Source: Kribbella voronezhensis
GTDB lineage: Bacteria > Actinomycetota > Actinomycetes > Propionibacteriales > Kribbellaceae
NCBI RefSeq assembly: GCF_004365175.1
Contig: NZ_SOCE01000001.1
Coordinates: 4,781,403-4,845,402, forward strand
Direction: 5' to 3'
Length of the DNA: 64,000 bases
Shown here in pieces: positions 8,000 to 16,734 of this stretch; the first letter of the stretch is position 1, and each line of letters opens with the position of its first letter. Below the pieces are notes generated by a model. The model made no database searches, was not told the DNA's origin, and saw only the letters and a program-made list of their open reading frames with translations. The position numbers were made by a program, and so were the translations under genes.

Positions 8000-9234
8000 G
8001 CCGCCTCCTCAGGCGTCGGCGCCTTGTAGTGCGCGAGCTCAACAGGTCGCCGCCACAGCCGGTACACGGGTACGAGCGTCACCAGCAGCAGGATCACCCC
8101 AGACGCCACCACAGCCGGCCGCAGCCCGACCACAGCGACTCCCCACCCAGCGAGCACCCCACCGATCGGGATGCCGATGAAGGCGATCGCCCCCGTCACC
8201 CCGAACACCCTGGTCTGCAGCGCAGCCGGCACCCGCTCGTACAGCGTCACGCCCATCACCGGGTTCACCGCTGCGTTCGCGACGCCACAACAGAAGCTCA
8301 CGGTGACCACCAGCCACAGGTGATGCGACAGCCCGAGCGTGAACAGCCGGGGCGCTCCACCGACCGCAGCGCCGATCACGAACGACCCGTACTGCGGCAG
8401 GCGCGGCCCCAACACGGTGAAGATCACGTTGCCGAGCAGTGCACCAGCAGCGAACCCGCCGAAGAGCAGTCCGAGCGCTGCGGGCGACTTGAGCACCTGC
8501 TCGACCCAGAGCGGCACGAAGACCGCAGTACTGGCCTGGTTGAACACGTTGAGGAAGAAGATCATCACGATCATGCCGAGCAGCAACTGGTCCTTGCGGA
8601 TGTATGCGAAGCCACCGCGCAGCGCCCGGAAGTAGGGCTCACGCTCGGGCACCGGCTCGCCGGAGGCAGCCGGTGGGAGCCGGACCAGCGAGCCGATCAG
8701 CGCGGCGCAGACCAGGAACGAGATCGCGTCCACGGTGATCGCTTTGTTCGGCCCGATCCAGCTGATCAGCAGACCACCGAGCGGCGCCCCGATCAGCGTG
8801 GCGGTCCGGGTGAACCCCTCGTACGAGGAGGTGACCCGGATCATCTTCACCCCGGCCGCGTCGGCCATCGGCTTGAGCATCACGTGCTTGACCCGGTCGC
8901 CGAGGCCGCGCAGCGCGCCCGCGACGGCGACCAGCAGGCACAACCCGATGAACGACGACCCGGGCGACAGCACGATCACGGCCATCGCGACCGCGCTGCC
9001 GAGGTCGGTGACGATCGACGTACGGCGTAACCCGAACCGGTCGGCCAGGGGAGCGGCGAGCACACCCGATACGACGTACGGGAGCATCTCCGCGCCGGCG
9101 ACGAGGCCCATCTTCGCCGGGCTGCCGGTGGTGGTCAGCACCAGCCAGGGGATCGCCACCATCGACACGCGGTCGCCCAGGACAGACAGCACGTCCGCCG
9201 TGAACAGCGCTATCAACCCCGTCCTGCGACTCAT
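7996..9234 (-). CDS. MFS exporter (second paralogue)
   Basis: 412 residues with about 12 hydrophobic segments, related over its full length to the exporter at 2897-4153. It has the MFS loop DRFGLRRTS after TM2 and ends in a charged tail. The open frame continues upstream, but no start codon precedes the ATG at 9234, which lies 31 nt after the stop of the acyl ligase. Middle gene of the leftward operon. Two paralogous exporters in one cluster suggest either two exported compounds (precursor and product) or redundancy. Confidence 0.85.
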   Translation of the reverse strand: MSRRTGLIALFTADVLSVLGDRVSMVAIPWLVLTTTGSPAKMGLVAGAEMLPYVVSGVLAAPLADRFGLRRTSIVTDLGSAVAMAVIVLSPGSSFIGLCLLVAVAGALRGLGDRVKHVMLKPMADAAGVKMIRVTSSYEGFTRTATLIGAPLGGLLISWIGPNKAITVDAISFLVCAALIGSLVRLPPAASGEPVPEREPYFRALRGGFAYIRKDQLLLGMIVMIFFLNVFNQASTAVFVPLWVEQVLKSPAALGLLFGGFAAGALLGNVIFTVLGPRLPQYGSFVIGAAVGGAPRLFTLGLSHHLWLVVTVSFCCGVANAAVNPVMGVTLYERVPAALQTRVFGVTGAIAFIGIPIGGVLAGWGVAVVGLRPAVVASGVILLLVTLVPVYRLWRRPVELAHYKAPTPEEAA

Positions 9235-9265
9235 GACCAGCTCGCGAAGGTGCTCGTGGTGCGGC

Positions 9266-10828
9266 TCATGACTGGGAGGCGTAGCTGGCTCGCAGGGCGA
9301 CCTTGTCGACCTTGTGCGCGGACGTGAGCGGCAGCTCGTCCAGGAACTCGACAGTGCGCGGAGCCCACATCTCGTTGAACTCGTCGCGCACCAGCTTGCG
9401 CAGCTCCTGGTCGGTGACGACTGCACCCGGGTAGCGCACGACGTACGCGTGCGGCACCTCACCGAACGCCTCGTCCGGTACGCCGATCACAGCAGCGGCC
9501 TGCACTCCGGGCACGGACTGCAGCAGGTCCTCGATAGGCCTGCAGTACACGTTCCAGTTGCTCGCGCCCGTGACGATCGTGTCCTGCACCCGGTCCACGA
9601 CGTACAGGTAGCCGTCCGCGTCCAGGTAGCCCAGGTCGCCCGTGCGGACCCAGCCGTCGACGATCGCGCGCTCCGTGAGGTCCGGACGCCCCCAGTAGCC
9701 GACGAAGCGCAGCTTGCTGGTCGCGTAGATCTCCCCGGTCTCGCCCGGCTTCAGGACGTGCCCGTCGGCGTCGCGGATCTCCACCCGGACGTCCCCGTAC
9801 GGCGCTCCCGAGGACCGCAGCCGCTCGGGGTGCTCCGGGTCTTCGGTGAGCCCTGGCTGGGCAGTGACCACGATGACTTCGCTCAGCCCGTAGACGATCC
9901 GCAGTACCGGTCCGAACCGCTCGATGGCCTGCCGTAGCCGCGACGGCGCCGCAGGGCCGGCGCCGACGTTGAGCATGAACAGGCTGCTCACGTCGGTCGT
10001 CGGCAGGTCCGGGTGGTCCAGTAGTTGGTAGAGCAGGGGCGGTGACACGTACGTCGAGTTGATCCGCTCGCGCTCGATCGTCGCCAGCGCGCGGCCCGCG
10101 TCCCACTGGTCCTCGAGGAACAGCACGCCGCCCATGAACAGGTTGAAGAAGCTGGTGATCTGGCCGCTCGCGAACGCCATCGGCGAGTGCGACAGGTGCC
10201 GCAGTACCGGCAGGCCGGCGGCCAGGTAGTCGGCGGCCAGGGTCAGGATCTGCTCGTAGAACGCCTGCCGGTGGTGCACCAGCTTCGGCTCGCCGGTGGT
10301 GCCGCTCGTCTGCAGGCAGGTGGCCGGCTCGTAGTCGCCAGACTCCGGCTGGAACGGCTCGGCAGCTCTCGCCGCGAGCAGGTCCGGCCCGAGCCCGCCG
10401 GGCCCGAGGCAGTGAACCGGTACGCCGAGTTGGACGGCCAGCCGCTCGCCGAGCACCGCCTTGGTGGTGGCGTCGTAGACGAAGACATCCGCCTCGGACA
10501 GCCGGGCGAACGCCTCGATCTCGCGCCGGCCGGCGATCGGCGCGATCCACATCGTCCGCGCGCCGACCAGGTGCAGCGCGAGTTGCAGGGCCGGGAGCTC
10601 GATCGTGTTGCCCGCGAGCACCAGCACACCGGTCCCGGCTCCGACTCCGCGCTTCTGGAGGACAGCGGCCAGATCGAGCACCTGCTGCCGCAACTCGGCG
10701 AAGCTGAGCCTTCGGCCACCGGCAACGATCGCGTCGGCATCGCCGTACTGCGCGAACAGCCGCAACGCGGCCACGACATAGGAACCGGACTTTTCCAGGC
10801 TTTTGTCCAGCACGATATCGACCGACAT
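9266..10828 (-). CDS. AMP-forming acyl-CoA/acyl-acid ligase (ANL family), stand-alone
   Basis: 520 residues. The ANL core motifs are visible: TSGTTGEPKLVHH (phosphate loop, about residue 188), YGLSEV, GWVRTGDLGYLDADGYLYVVDR (A7/A8 hinge) and the C-terminal lysine in TSAHKVDKVALR. It activates a carboxylic acid as acyl-AMP and transfers it to CoA or a carrier. No carrier protein is visible in the window, so a CoA ligase for an aryl or fatty acid is the simplest reading. AGGAGG sits about 10 nt before the ATG and 7 nt before a GTG one codon upstream (10831), so the start may be either. First gene of the leftward operon. Confidence 0.88.
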   Translation of the reverse strand: MSVDIVLDKSLEKSGSYVVAALRLFAQYGDADAIVAGGRRLSFAELRQQVLDLAAVLQKRGVGAGTGVLVLAGNTIELPALQLALHLVGARTMWIAPIAGRREIEAFARLSEADVFVYDATTKAVLGERLAVQLGVPVHCLGPGGLGPDLLAARAAEPFQPESGDYEPATCLQTSGTTGEPKLVHHRQAFYEQILTLAADYLAAGLPVLRHLSHSPMAFASGQITSFFNLFMGGVLFLEDQWDAGRALATIERERINSTYVSPPLLYQLLDHPDLPTTDVSSLFMLNVGAGPAAPSRLRQAIERFGPVLRIVYGLSEVIVVTAQPGLTEDPEHPERLRSSGAPYGDVRVEIRDADGHVLKPGETGEIYATSKLRFVGYWGRPDLTERAIVDGWVRTGDLGYLDADGYLYVVDRVQDTIVTGASNWNVYCRPIEDLLQSVPGVQAAAVIGVPDEAFGEVPHAYVVRYPGAVVTDQELRKLVRDEFNEMWAPRTVEFLDELPLTSAHKVDKVALRASYASQS

Positions 10829-10923
10829 CACACCCCACCCTCCTCGATCCGGCCCGAGCGTACGTCGAGAATTCCGCGGCCACCAGTTCTCGGTGAATTC
10901 AAGCGAGTAATTCAAAGCTCCCG

Positions 10924-10952
10924 TTGACGTGTCAGGGATCCGGAACTAGGTT
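10924..10952 (+). promoter_or_regulatory. Strong consensus promoter for the rightward cluster operon
   Basis: TTGACG at 10924-10929, a 17-nt spacer, and TAGGTT at 10947-10952 match the actinobacterial housekeeping sigma consensus. The expected transcription start is about 60 nt before the secreted hydrolase ATG. It would drive the tightly packed genes from 11020 to 18017. Confidence 0.65.
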
Positions 10953-11019
10953 TCCGTCACCGCCATACGCGCAGGGCAATTCTCGCCCGTCGCGCGCCAA
11001 CCCATTGGGGGGTTGTTCC

Positions 11020-12309
11020 ATGCGCATTCCCAGTAGTCTCCGTACGGCCGCGGTGGCCGCGGCCGTCTCACTCGCGGGCTCCAGCCTGGTGTTCACCGGA
11101 TCGGGGGCGTCGGACTCCTCCGACGGTCACCGCTCCGAGTGGGTCGGGAGTTGGGCGGCCGGTGTCTCGCACGGCGAGGCGACCGGCTTCACCGCCACCG
11201 GCCTCAACAACCAGAGCGCCCGCTACGTGGTCCGGCCGTCCGTGGGGGGCGACAAGGTCCGGATCCGGTTCTCCAACATCTACGGCGACCGGCCGATCCA
11301 GATCGGTGCCGCCACCGTGGCCAAGGCGGACACCAGTACGCCGGTCGCCTCCGACATCGACACCGCGTCGCTGCGGACGCTGACCTTCAACGGCTCGCCG
11401 ACCGCGGTGATGAACAAGGGCGCCGAACTGCTCAGCGACCCGGTCAACCTGCGGGTGCCCGACCTGAGCACGCTGGTGATCAGCGTCTTCTACCCGACCG
11501 CGACCGGCCCGACGACCTGGCACGCCTCGTCGACGCAGCAGAACTTCTTCGGTCCCGGCGACCTGACCAGCGCGGCCGACGGTACGCCGTACATCACGAC
11601 GCGGGCCTGCTGCTGGACGTTCCTGTCCGGCGTCGACGTGCAGACCGACCACTCCGACGGCGCCATCGTCGTGCTGGGTGACTCGATCGCGGACGGCCTG
11701 CTCAGCACGCTGAACGGCAACAACCGCTGGCCCGACCAGCTCGCCGAACGGCTGGCGGCCGACCACCGCCACGACACCCCGGGCGTGCTGAACGTCGGCA
11801 TGGCCGGCAACCGGCTGCTGCACGACAGCCCGGACCCGATCCTCGGCGCCCCGAACGGCATCGAGCAGCTCGGCGTCAACGCCCTGGCCAGGCTGAACGA
11901 GGACGTCTTCGCCCAGACCCAGCCCAAGGTCGTCATCACCCACCTCGGCGTCAACGACATCTGGATGGACGACGCTCCGGCCGACCAGATCATCGCGGCG
12001 CTCAAGCAGATCAACAGCCAGTTGCACGAGCGCGGCATCCGCAGCCTCGGCGCCACCATCACGCCGTACGGCGGTTTCACCACCCCCGGTGGCTGGACCC
12101 CGGAGCGCGAGCAGACCCGGCAGACGGTCAACGCCTGGATCCGCAGCACGCACGAAACGGACGGGTTCATCGACTTCGACAAGGCCGTTCGCGACCCTGC
12201 CGACCCGACCAGGACCCTGGCCGCGTACGACGGTGGTGACCACATCCACATGAGCGATGCCGGCTACCAGGCGATGGCCGACGCGATCCCGTTGCAGCTG
12301 GTGCGGTGA
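11020..12309 (+). CDS. Secreted SGNH/GDSL hydrolase
   Basis: 429 residues. The N-terminus is a signal peptide (MRIPSSLRTAAVAAAVSLAG, then a likely cleavage after GSGA). The catalytic domain occupies the second half: VVLGDSIADG (Ser, about residue 224), NVGMAGNRLL (Gly), THLGVNDIW (Asn) and DHIHMSDAGY (Asp/His). The first half is a beta-rich domain typical of large actinobacterial GDSL esterases. It acts outside the cell on an ester or glycan ester, or it may unmask an exported prodrug. GGGGGG lies about 8 nt before the ATG. It is the first gene of the operon and is followed after 3 nt by a P450. Confidence 0.88.
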   Translation: MRIPSSLRTAAVAAAVSLAGSSLVFTGSGASDSSDGHRSEWVGSWAAGVSHGEATGFTATGLNNQSARYVVRPSVGGDKVRIRFSNIYGDRPIQIGAATVAKADTSTPVASDIDTASLRTLTFNGSPTAVMNKGAELLSDPVNLRVPDLSTLVISVFYPTATGPTTWHASSTQQNFFGPGDLTSAADGTPYITTRACCWTFLSGVDVQTDHSDGAIVVLGDSIADGLLSTLNGNNRWPDQLAERLAADHRHDTPGVLNVGMAGNRLLHDSPDPILGAPNGIEQLGVNALARLNEDVFAQTQPKVVITHLGVNDIWMDDAPADQIIAALKQINSQLHERGIRSLGATITPYGGFTTPGGWTPEREQTRQTVNAWIRSTHETDGFIDFDKAVRDPADPTRTLAAYDGGDHIHMSDAGYQAMADAIPLQLVR

Positions 12310-12312
12310 GGG

Positions 12313-13524
12313 ATGACCACCGCCGCACAGGTGCTCAAGGGGCTGTTCAGCGCAGCCGGTCTGGACGACCCGTACCAGTACTACGCCGAACTGCACCAGC
12401 TCGGACCCGTCTGCCTGCTCGACGACGGCGGCCCCTATGCGGCGGTGGTCACCGGTTACGAAGCCGCCGACCAACTGCTTCGTGATCAGCGCTTCCGCGT
12501 CACCGACGACGCGTTCACCGACGAACGCAGTGGGTCGGGATGGCGTGAGCATCCGCTGCTGGCGGTGCTCAACAACTCGATGATGTACAGCAACGACAGC
12601 CGCCATACGCAGGCCCGGCGGTTGTTCCACCAGGTGTTCACCCCGCGCCGGGTGGTCGACCTCGAGCCGGCCGTCAGCCAGTTGGTCGACGGCCTGCTGG
12701 ACGCGATGGCGGAGCGGCTCGCCACCGACGGGAAGGCGGACTTCATGACGGAGTTCGCCTACCTGTTGCCGAGCAGCGTGGTGGCTGCGCTGCTCGGCAT
12801 CCCGCAGAGCGACCTGGCCTTCTTCCGGCCGCGGGTCGAGCGGATCAACGATTTTCTCGACGTCACCGGCAAGACCGACGAGGTGCTGGCCGCCGCCGAC
12901 CAGGCGACGGTCGAGCTGTCGGAGTACTACCGGTCCCTGTTGGCTGAAAGGCGAGCCGCTCCGGAGGGCGACCTGATCAGTCAGCTGGTCGCGGCGATCG
13001 ACGCCGGCGAGCACCAGGTGTCCGACGACGATCTGATCAGCAACCTGCTGGTCTTGTTCAACGCCAGCTTCGTCACCACCATCCACCTGATCGGCAACGG
13101 GATGCGGCTGCTGCTCGACCGGCCGGAGGTGCGGAAGGCCGAGGTCCCGGCGTTCGTCGAGGAAGTCCTGCGGTACGAGGCGCCGGTGCAGTTCGTCGCG
13201 CGGTTCTCGAACGAGGAGACGACCTTGGCCGGCACGGTGATCCCCGCCAAGCAGTTGGTGCTGGTCATGCTCGGCGCGGCGAACCGGGATCCCTCCCGCT
13301 ACAAGGATCCGGACATCTTCGACCCGGCGCGGACCGACGTGAAGCCGCTCAGCTTCGGTGCGGGACCGCACTACTGCCTGGGTGCCGCGCTCGCGCGCGC
13401 CGAGGGGCGAATCGCCTTCCCGCGTCTGCTGGAACGGTTCCCGTCCTTGCGACCGGCCGGACCACCGGTTCGCAATCCACAACAGTTCCTCCGTGGCTAC
13501 AAGTCGATGCCGGTGGCGCCATGA
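12313..13524 (+). CDS. Cytochrome P450 (cluster paralogue 2)
   Basis: 403 residues. Heme motif SFGAGPHYCLGAALAR, K-helix EEVLRYEAP, and meander ANRDPSRY are intact. The I helix is LFNASFVTTIHLIGN: valine replaces the usual Asp/Glu and serine replaces the glycine, as in its two paralogues. The gene begins 3 nt after the hydrolase stop and its own stop overlaps the next P450 start (ATGA). Probable small-molecule oxidase of the cluster; it needs ferredoxin partners that are not encoded nearby. Confidence 0.93.
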   Translation: MTTAAQVLKGLFSAAGLDDPYQYYAELHQLGPVCLLDDGGPYAAVVTGYEAADQLLRDQRFRVTDDAFTDERSGSGWREHPLLAVLNNSMMYSNDSRHTQARRLFHQVFTPRRVVDLEPAVSQLVDGLLDAMAERLATDGKADFMTEFAYLLPSSVVAALLGIPQSDLAFFRPRVERINDFLDVTGKTDEVLAAADQATVELSEYYRSLLAERRAAPEGDLISQLVAAIDAGEHQVSDDDLISNLLVLFNASFVTTIHLIGNGMRLLLDRPEVRKAEVPAFVEEVLRYEAPVQFVARFSNEETTLAGTVIPAKQLVLVMLGAANRDPSRYKDPDIFDPARTDVKPLSFGAGPHYCLGAALARAEGRIAFPRLLERFPSLRPAGPPVRNPQQFLRGYKSMPVAP

Positions 13525-14741
13525 CGATCATTGGGACAGCCGATGAGATCCTTGCCGAGTTGCAGACCGACGCCGGTCGTCGGGCGCCGTACCCCTTGTA
13601 CGAAAGGCTGCATGCGCTCGGGCCCGTCAACCTGACACCCGCCAGCCCGGCGTACGCGGCAGTGGCCAACGGGTATGCGGCCGTGGACCAGATCCTGCGC
13701 GATCCCCGGTTCGTCAAAGGTGGTCCACCACCCGCACCGGACGCGGATCCGATCACGACGGCGCTGAGCAACTCGATGATGTTCCGGACCGAGCCGGACC
13801 ACGGCCGGATGCGGCGTGCCTTCCATGCGGCGTTCACGCCAAGACGGGTGGCGGCGCTGGAACCCGAGATCACAGCGCTCACCGATGACCTGCTGGATCG
13901 CCTTGCAGGCCTGGGTTCTGACGGTCCGGTCGACTTCATCGCCGAGTTCGGCTACCTGTTGCCGGCCGGCGTGATGAGTGCGCTGCTCGGCATCCCGGCG
14001 CCCGATCTGGACTGGTTCCGGACCCGGGTGCAGCGGGTCGAGGACTACCTCGACTTCGGCGGCCGTACTCCGGAGAAGGTTGCCGCTGCCAACAATGCCG
14101 CCACCGAGATGTCGGAGTACTACGCGTCGCTGATCGCCGCCCGCCGCTCGAAACCCGGCGACGACCTGATCAGCGCGCTGGTGCAGGTGATCGACGCCGG
14201 TGACGGCGACCTCACCGACGAGGAGCTGATCGGGAACCTGCTGGTGCTCTTCAACGCCAGCTTCGTCACCACCATCAACCTGCTCGGCAACGCGATCCCG
14301 CCGCTGCTCGAACGGCCTGAGCTGGTGAAGGCGCTCGCGAGCGATCCCGCGGTGGCGGAAGCTTGCGTGGAGGAGGTACTGCGCTGGGACGGTACCGCGC
14401 AGCTGGTCGTGCGGACAGCGTCGGAAGACCTCGAGGTAGCAGGGGTCACCATTCCTGAGGGCGGTCTGGTGCTCGTCATCCTCGGCGCCGCCAACCGTGA
14501 TCCCGCACGATTCCCGAATCCCGAGGTGTTCGACGTCGAGCGACCGGACAAACGGCACATCACCTTCGGCGCCGGGCCGTACTTCTGCATCGGCGCGGTC
14601 CTCGCCCGGGCGGAAGGTCGGCTGGCGCTGCCGCGGCTGTTCCAGCGGTTCCCCGACCTGGCGCTCGCGAGCCCACCGGTGCAGAGTGCCGGACTCGCCC
14701 TCCGCGGCTTCGCCACCATGCCCGTTGTCCTGGGCAACTGA
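13521..14741 (+). CDS. Cytochrome P450 (cluster paralogue 3)
   Basis: 406 residues. Heme motif TFGAGPYFCIGAVLAR: the usual histidine or arginine two positions before the ligand is tyrosine. ExxR is EEVLRWDG, meander ANRDPARF. The I helix LFNASFVTTINLLGN again lacks the acidic residue. Closest relatives by eye are the P450s at 12313 and 4312, so the trio probably arose by duplication inside the cluster. Translationally coupled to the upstream P450 and 18 nt from the esterase gene. Confidence 0.93.
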   Translation: MTIIGTADEILAELQTDAGRRAPYPLYERLHALGPVNLTPASPAYAAVANGYAAVDQILRDPRFVKGGPPPAPDADPITTALSNSMMFRTEPDHGRMRRAFHAAFTPRRVAALEPEITALTDDLLDRLAGLGSDGPVDFIAEFGYLLPAGVMSALLGIPAPDLDWFRTRVQRVEDYLDFGGRTPEKVAAANNAATEMSEYYASLIAARRSKPGDDLISALVQVIDAGDGDLTDEELIGNLLVLFNASFVTTINLLGNAIPPLLERPELVKALASDPAVAEACVEEVLRWDGTAQLVVRTASEDLEVAGVTIPEGGLVLVILGAANRDPARFPNPEVFDVERPDKRHITFGAGPYFCIGAVLARAEGRLALPRLFQRFPDLALASPPVQSAGLALRGFATMPVVLGN

Positions 14742-14759
14742 GACTTCTGGAGAACTCTG

Positions 14760-15689
14760 ATGCCGTTGGATCCGCAGGTCGAGGCGATGCGTTCGCAGCG
14801 TGAGACCGAGAAAGTTCCGCAGCTCTACACCCAGACGCTGGCCGAGGCGCGGGCGGCAGACCTGGCCTCGATCCAGGCGGCCGGTGGCTCACTGGAGCAG
14901 GTCCACCACGTCGAGGACTTGGTGATGGAGGAGTCCGGCCTGCCGTTGCGGATCTACCGGCCCGAAGGGACCGACCCGCTGCCGACGCTGGTGTACTTCT
15001 TCGGCGGCGGCTGGACGCTGGGCAGCATCGACACCGCCGACGGCATCTGCCGGCAACTCGCCAACGCCGTACCGTGCCAGGTGATCACCGTCGGCTACCG
15101 GCTGGCGCCGGAGAACCCGTTCCCGACGGCTGTCAACGACTGCCACCAGGCGGTCCAGTGGATCGCCGCCCACGCTGCTGAACTCCAAGTCGATCCTGCC
15201 CGCATTGCTGTCGGTGGAGACAGTGCCGGCGGCAACCTTGCCGCCGCAACCACCTTACTGGCAAGGGATTCCGGCCCAGCACTAGCCGCTCAGCTGCTGG
15301 TCTACCCGAATACCCTGTACGGCTCCGACACCGCCTCGATGCGCGCCGGTGACGACCCGTTCCTCTTCAACCGGACGTCCGTCGACTGGTACTGGGGCCA
15401 CTACCTCAAGGACCCGGCGGACGGCCGTAACCCCCTCGCCTCCCCGCTACTGGCCGAGTCGCACGCGGATCTCCCGCCTGCCCTGGTGATCACCGCGGAG
15501 TACGACCCGCTCCGGGACGAAGGCGAGTTCTACGCCGAGAAGCTGTACGCCGCGGGTGTGCCGACCCAGCTCAGCCGGTACGACGGGATGGTGCACGGGT
15601 TCTTCGCGATGTCCGGCGTCCTCGACGGTGGCCGGAAGGCGATCGCGGAGGCCGCCGAGTTCCTGCAGCGGACCTTCGCCGATGGCTAG
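14760..15689 (+). CDS. Alpha/beta hydrolase, HSL/acetyl-esterase family
   Basis: 309 residues. Nucleophile elbow GGDSAGGNLAA (Ser near residue 155), acid in ITAEYDPLRDEG, histidine in DGMVHGFF. The oxyanion-hole motif HGGGW is changed to FGGGW (YFFGGGWTLG), a visible oddity for the family. It hydrolyses small esters or could act as an acyltransferase. The gene contains a rare TTA leucine codon at 15255-15257. Its end overlaps the following FMN oxidase gene by 8 bp. A role in releasing or deprotecting an intermediate is inferred. Confidence 0.87.
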   Translation: MPLDPQVEAMRSQRETEKVPQLYTQTLAEARAADLASIQAAGGSLEQVHHVEDLVMEESGLPLRIYRPEGTDPLPTLVYFFGGGWTLGSIDTADGICRQLANAVPCQVITVGYRLAPENPFPTAVNDCHQAVQWIAAHAAELQVDPARIAVGGDSAGGNLAAATTLLARDSGPALAAQLLVYPNTLYGSDTASMRAGDDPFLFNRTSVDWYWGHYLKDPADGRNPLASPLLAESHADLPPALVITAEYDPLRDEGEFYAEKLYAAGVPTQLSRYDGMVHGFFAMSGVLDGGRKAIAEAAEFLQRTFADG

Positions 15690-16734
15690 TTCACTGGATG
15701 ACTACGAGCAGCTGGCGTCGCTGCTGCTACCGGCCGGCGTCCGCGATTTCGTTGCCGGAGGCAGCGGTTCCGAGACGACACTCCGCCGGAACCGGTCGGC
15801 GCTCGACGCGGTGACGGTGACTCCGCGGGTCCTGACTGGAGTCTCCTCGCCCGACCCGTCGACGCGGCTCCTCGGTACGCCGGCCGCGATGCCGGTCGCC
15901 GTCGCTCCGATGGCGTACCAGCAATTGGTGCATCCGGACGGCGAGCTCGCCCTCGCCCGAGCGGCCGCGCACGCTGGAATCCCCTATGTCATCAGCACTT
16001 TGAGCAGCCGGCCGCTGGAGAAGATCGCGGCCGAGGCGACCACCTGGTTCCAGTTGTACTGGCTTCGGGACCGTTCGATGGTCGAGTCGCTGATCGATCG
16101 GGCCGAGCAGGCGGGGTGTGCGGCGCTGATGGTGACGGTCGACGTGCCGGTGATGGGGCGACGGCTGCGCGACGTACGGAACTCTTTTCAGCTCCCTGCC
16201 GAAGTCGTCGCCGCCAACCTCGTCGGGGCGCGGACCGAGGCTCATGTGGGGGTTGCCGGGGCCTCGGCGGTGGCAACCCACACGGCTTCGGCGTTCGAGC
16301 CTTCGCTGTCCTGGAATGATCTGGAGTGGATCCGGCGCCGCTGCCGGCTTCCCCTGGTGGTGAAGGGGATTCTCGACCCTCGGGACGCCAGGTGCGCCGC
16401 TGAGGCAGGTGCCGAGGCCGTCGTGGTGTCGAATCATGGCGGTCGCCAACTGGACGGCGCGCCGGCCTCGATCGATGCGCTGGCCGCTGTGGTCGAAGTG
16501 GCCAATTGTGAGGTGCTGCTGGACAGTGGCGTCCGTAGCGGCACCGACGTACTGCGTGCGCTCGCGCTCGGAGCGTCCGGCGTACTGATCGGGCGACCGT
16601 TGCTCTGGGCAATGGCTGTTGACGCTGCCGCCGAAGCGCTCGGGTTGCTCACCGCCGAGCTGACGCAGGCGATGATGCTCGCGGGGTGTGCGACCGTGGC
16701 CGATGTCGCCGAGTTGACGACCGGGAGGGCCTGA
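15682..16734 (+). CDS. FMN-dependent alpha-hydroxy-acid oxidase, Hmo-like
   Basis: 350 residues. A TIM-barrel FMN enzyme: the N-terminal segment DFVAGGSGSETTLRRNR, VAVAPMAYQQLVHPDGELAL, the phosphate-binding region, and the catalytic SNHGGRQLDG with its His and Arg. The block VTVDVPVMGRRLRDVRNSFQLP and the surrounding residues closely match Hmo, the 4-hydroxymandelate oxidase of vancomycin-type clusters, more than lactate or glycolate oxidases. Expected reaction: (S)-mandelate type acid to arylglyoxylate with O2. The next gene is an HpgT-like aminotransferase, which strongly supports an arylglycine pathway. No hydroxymandelate synthase gene is visible in the window. Confidence 0.88.
   Translation: MASSLDDYEQLASLLLPAGVRDFVAGGSGSETTLRRNRSALDAVTVTPRVLTGVSSPDPSTRLLGTPAAMPVAVAPMAYQQLVHPDGELALARAAAHAGIPYVISTLSSRPLEKIAAEATTWFQLYWLRDRSMVESLIDRAEQAGCAALMVTVDVPVMGRRLRDVRNSFQLPAEVVAANLVGARTEAHVGVAGASAVATHTASAFEPSLSWNDLEWIRRRCRLPLVVKGILDPRDARCAAEAGAEAVVVSNHGGRQLDGAPASIDALAAVVEVANCEVLLDSGVRSGTDVLRALALGASGVLIGRPLLWAMAVDAAAEALGLLTAELTQAMMLAGCATVADVAELTTGRA

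Noticed and set aside
11068..13482. Open frame of about 800 codons on the minus strand
   Set aside because: Antisense to the secreted hydrolase and P450 genes, which have complete catalytic motifs; the frame is an Arg/Val/Asp-rich shadow.
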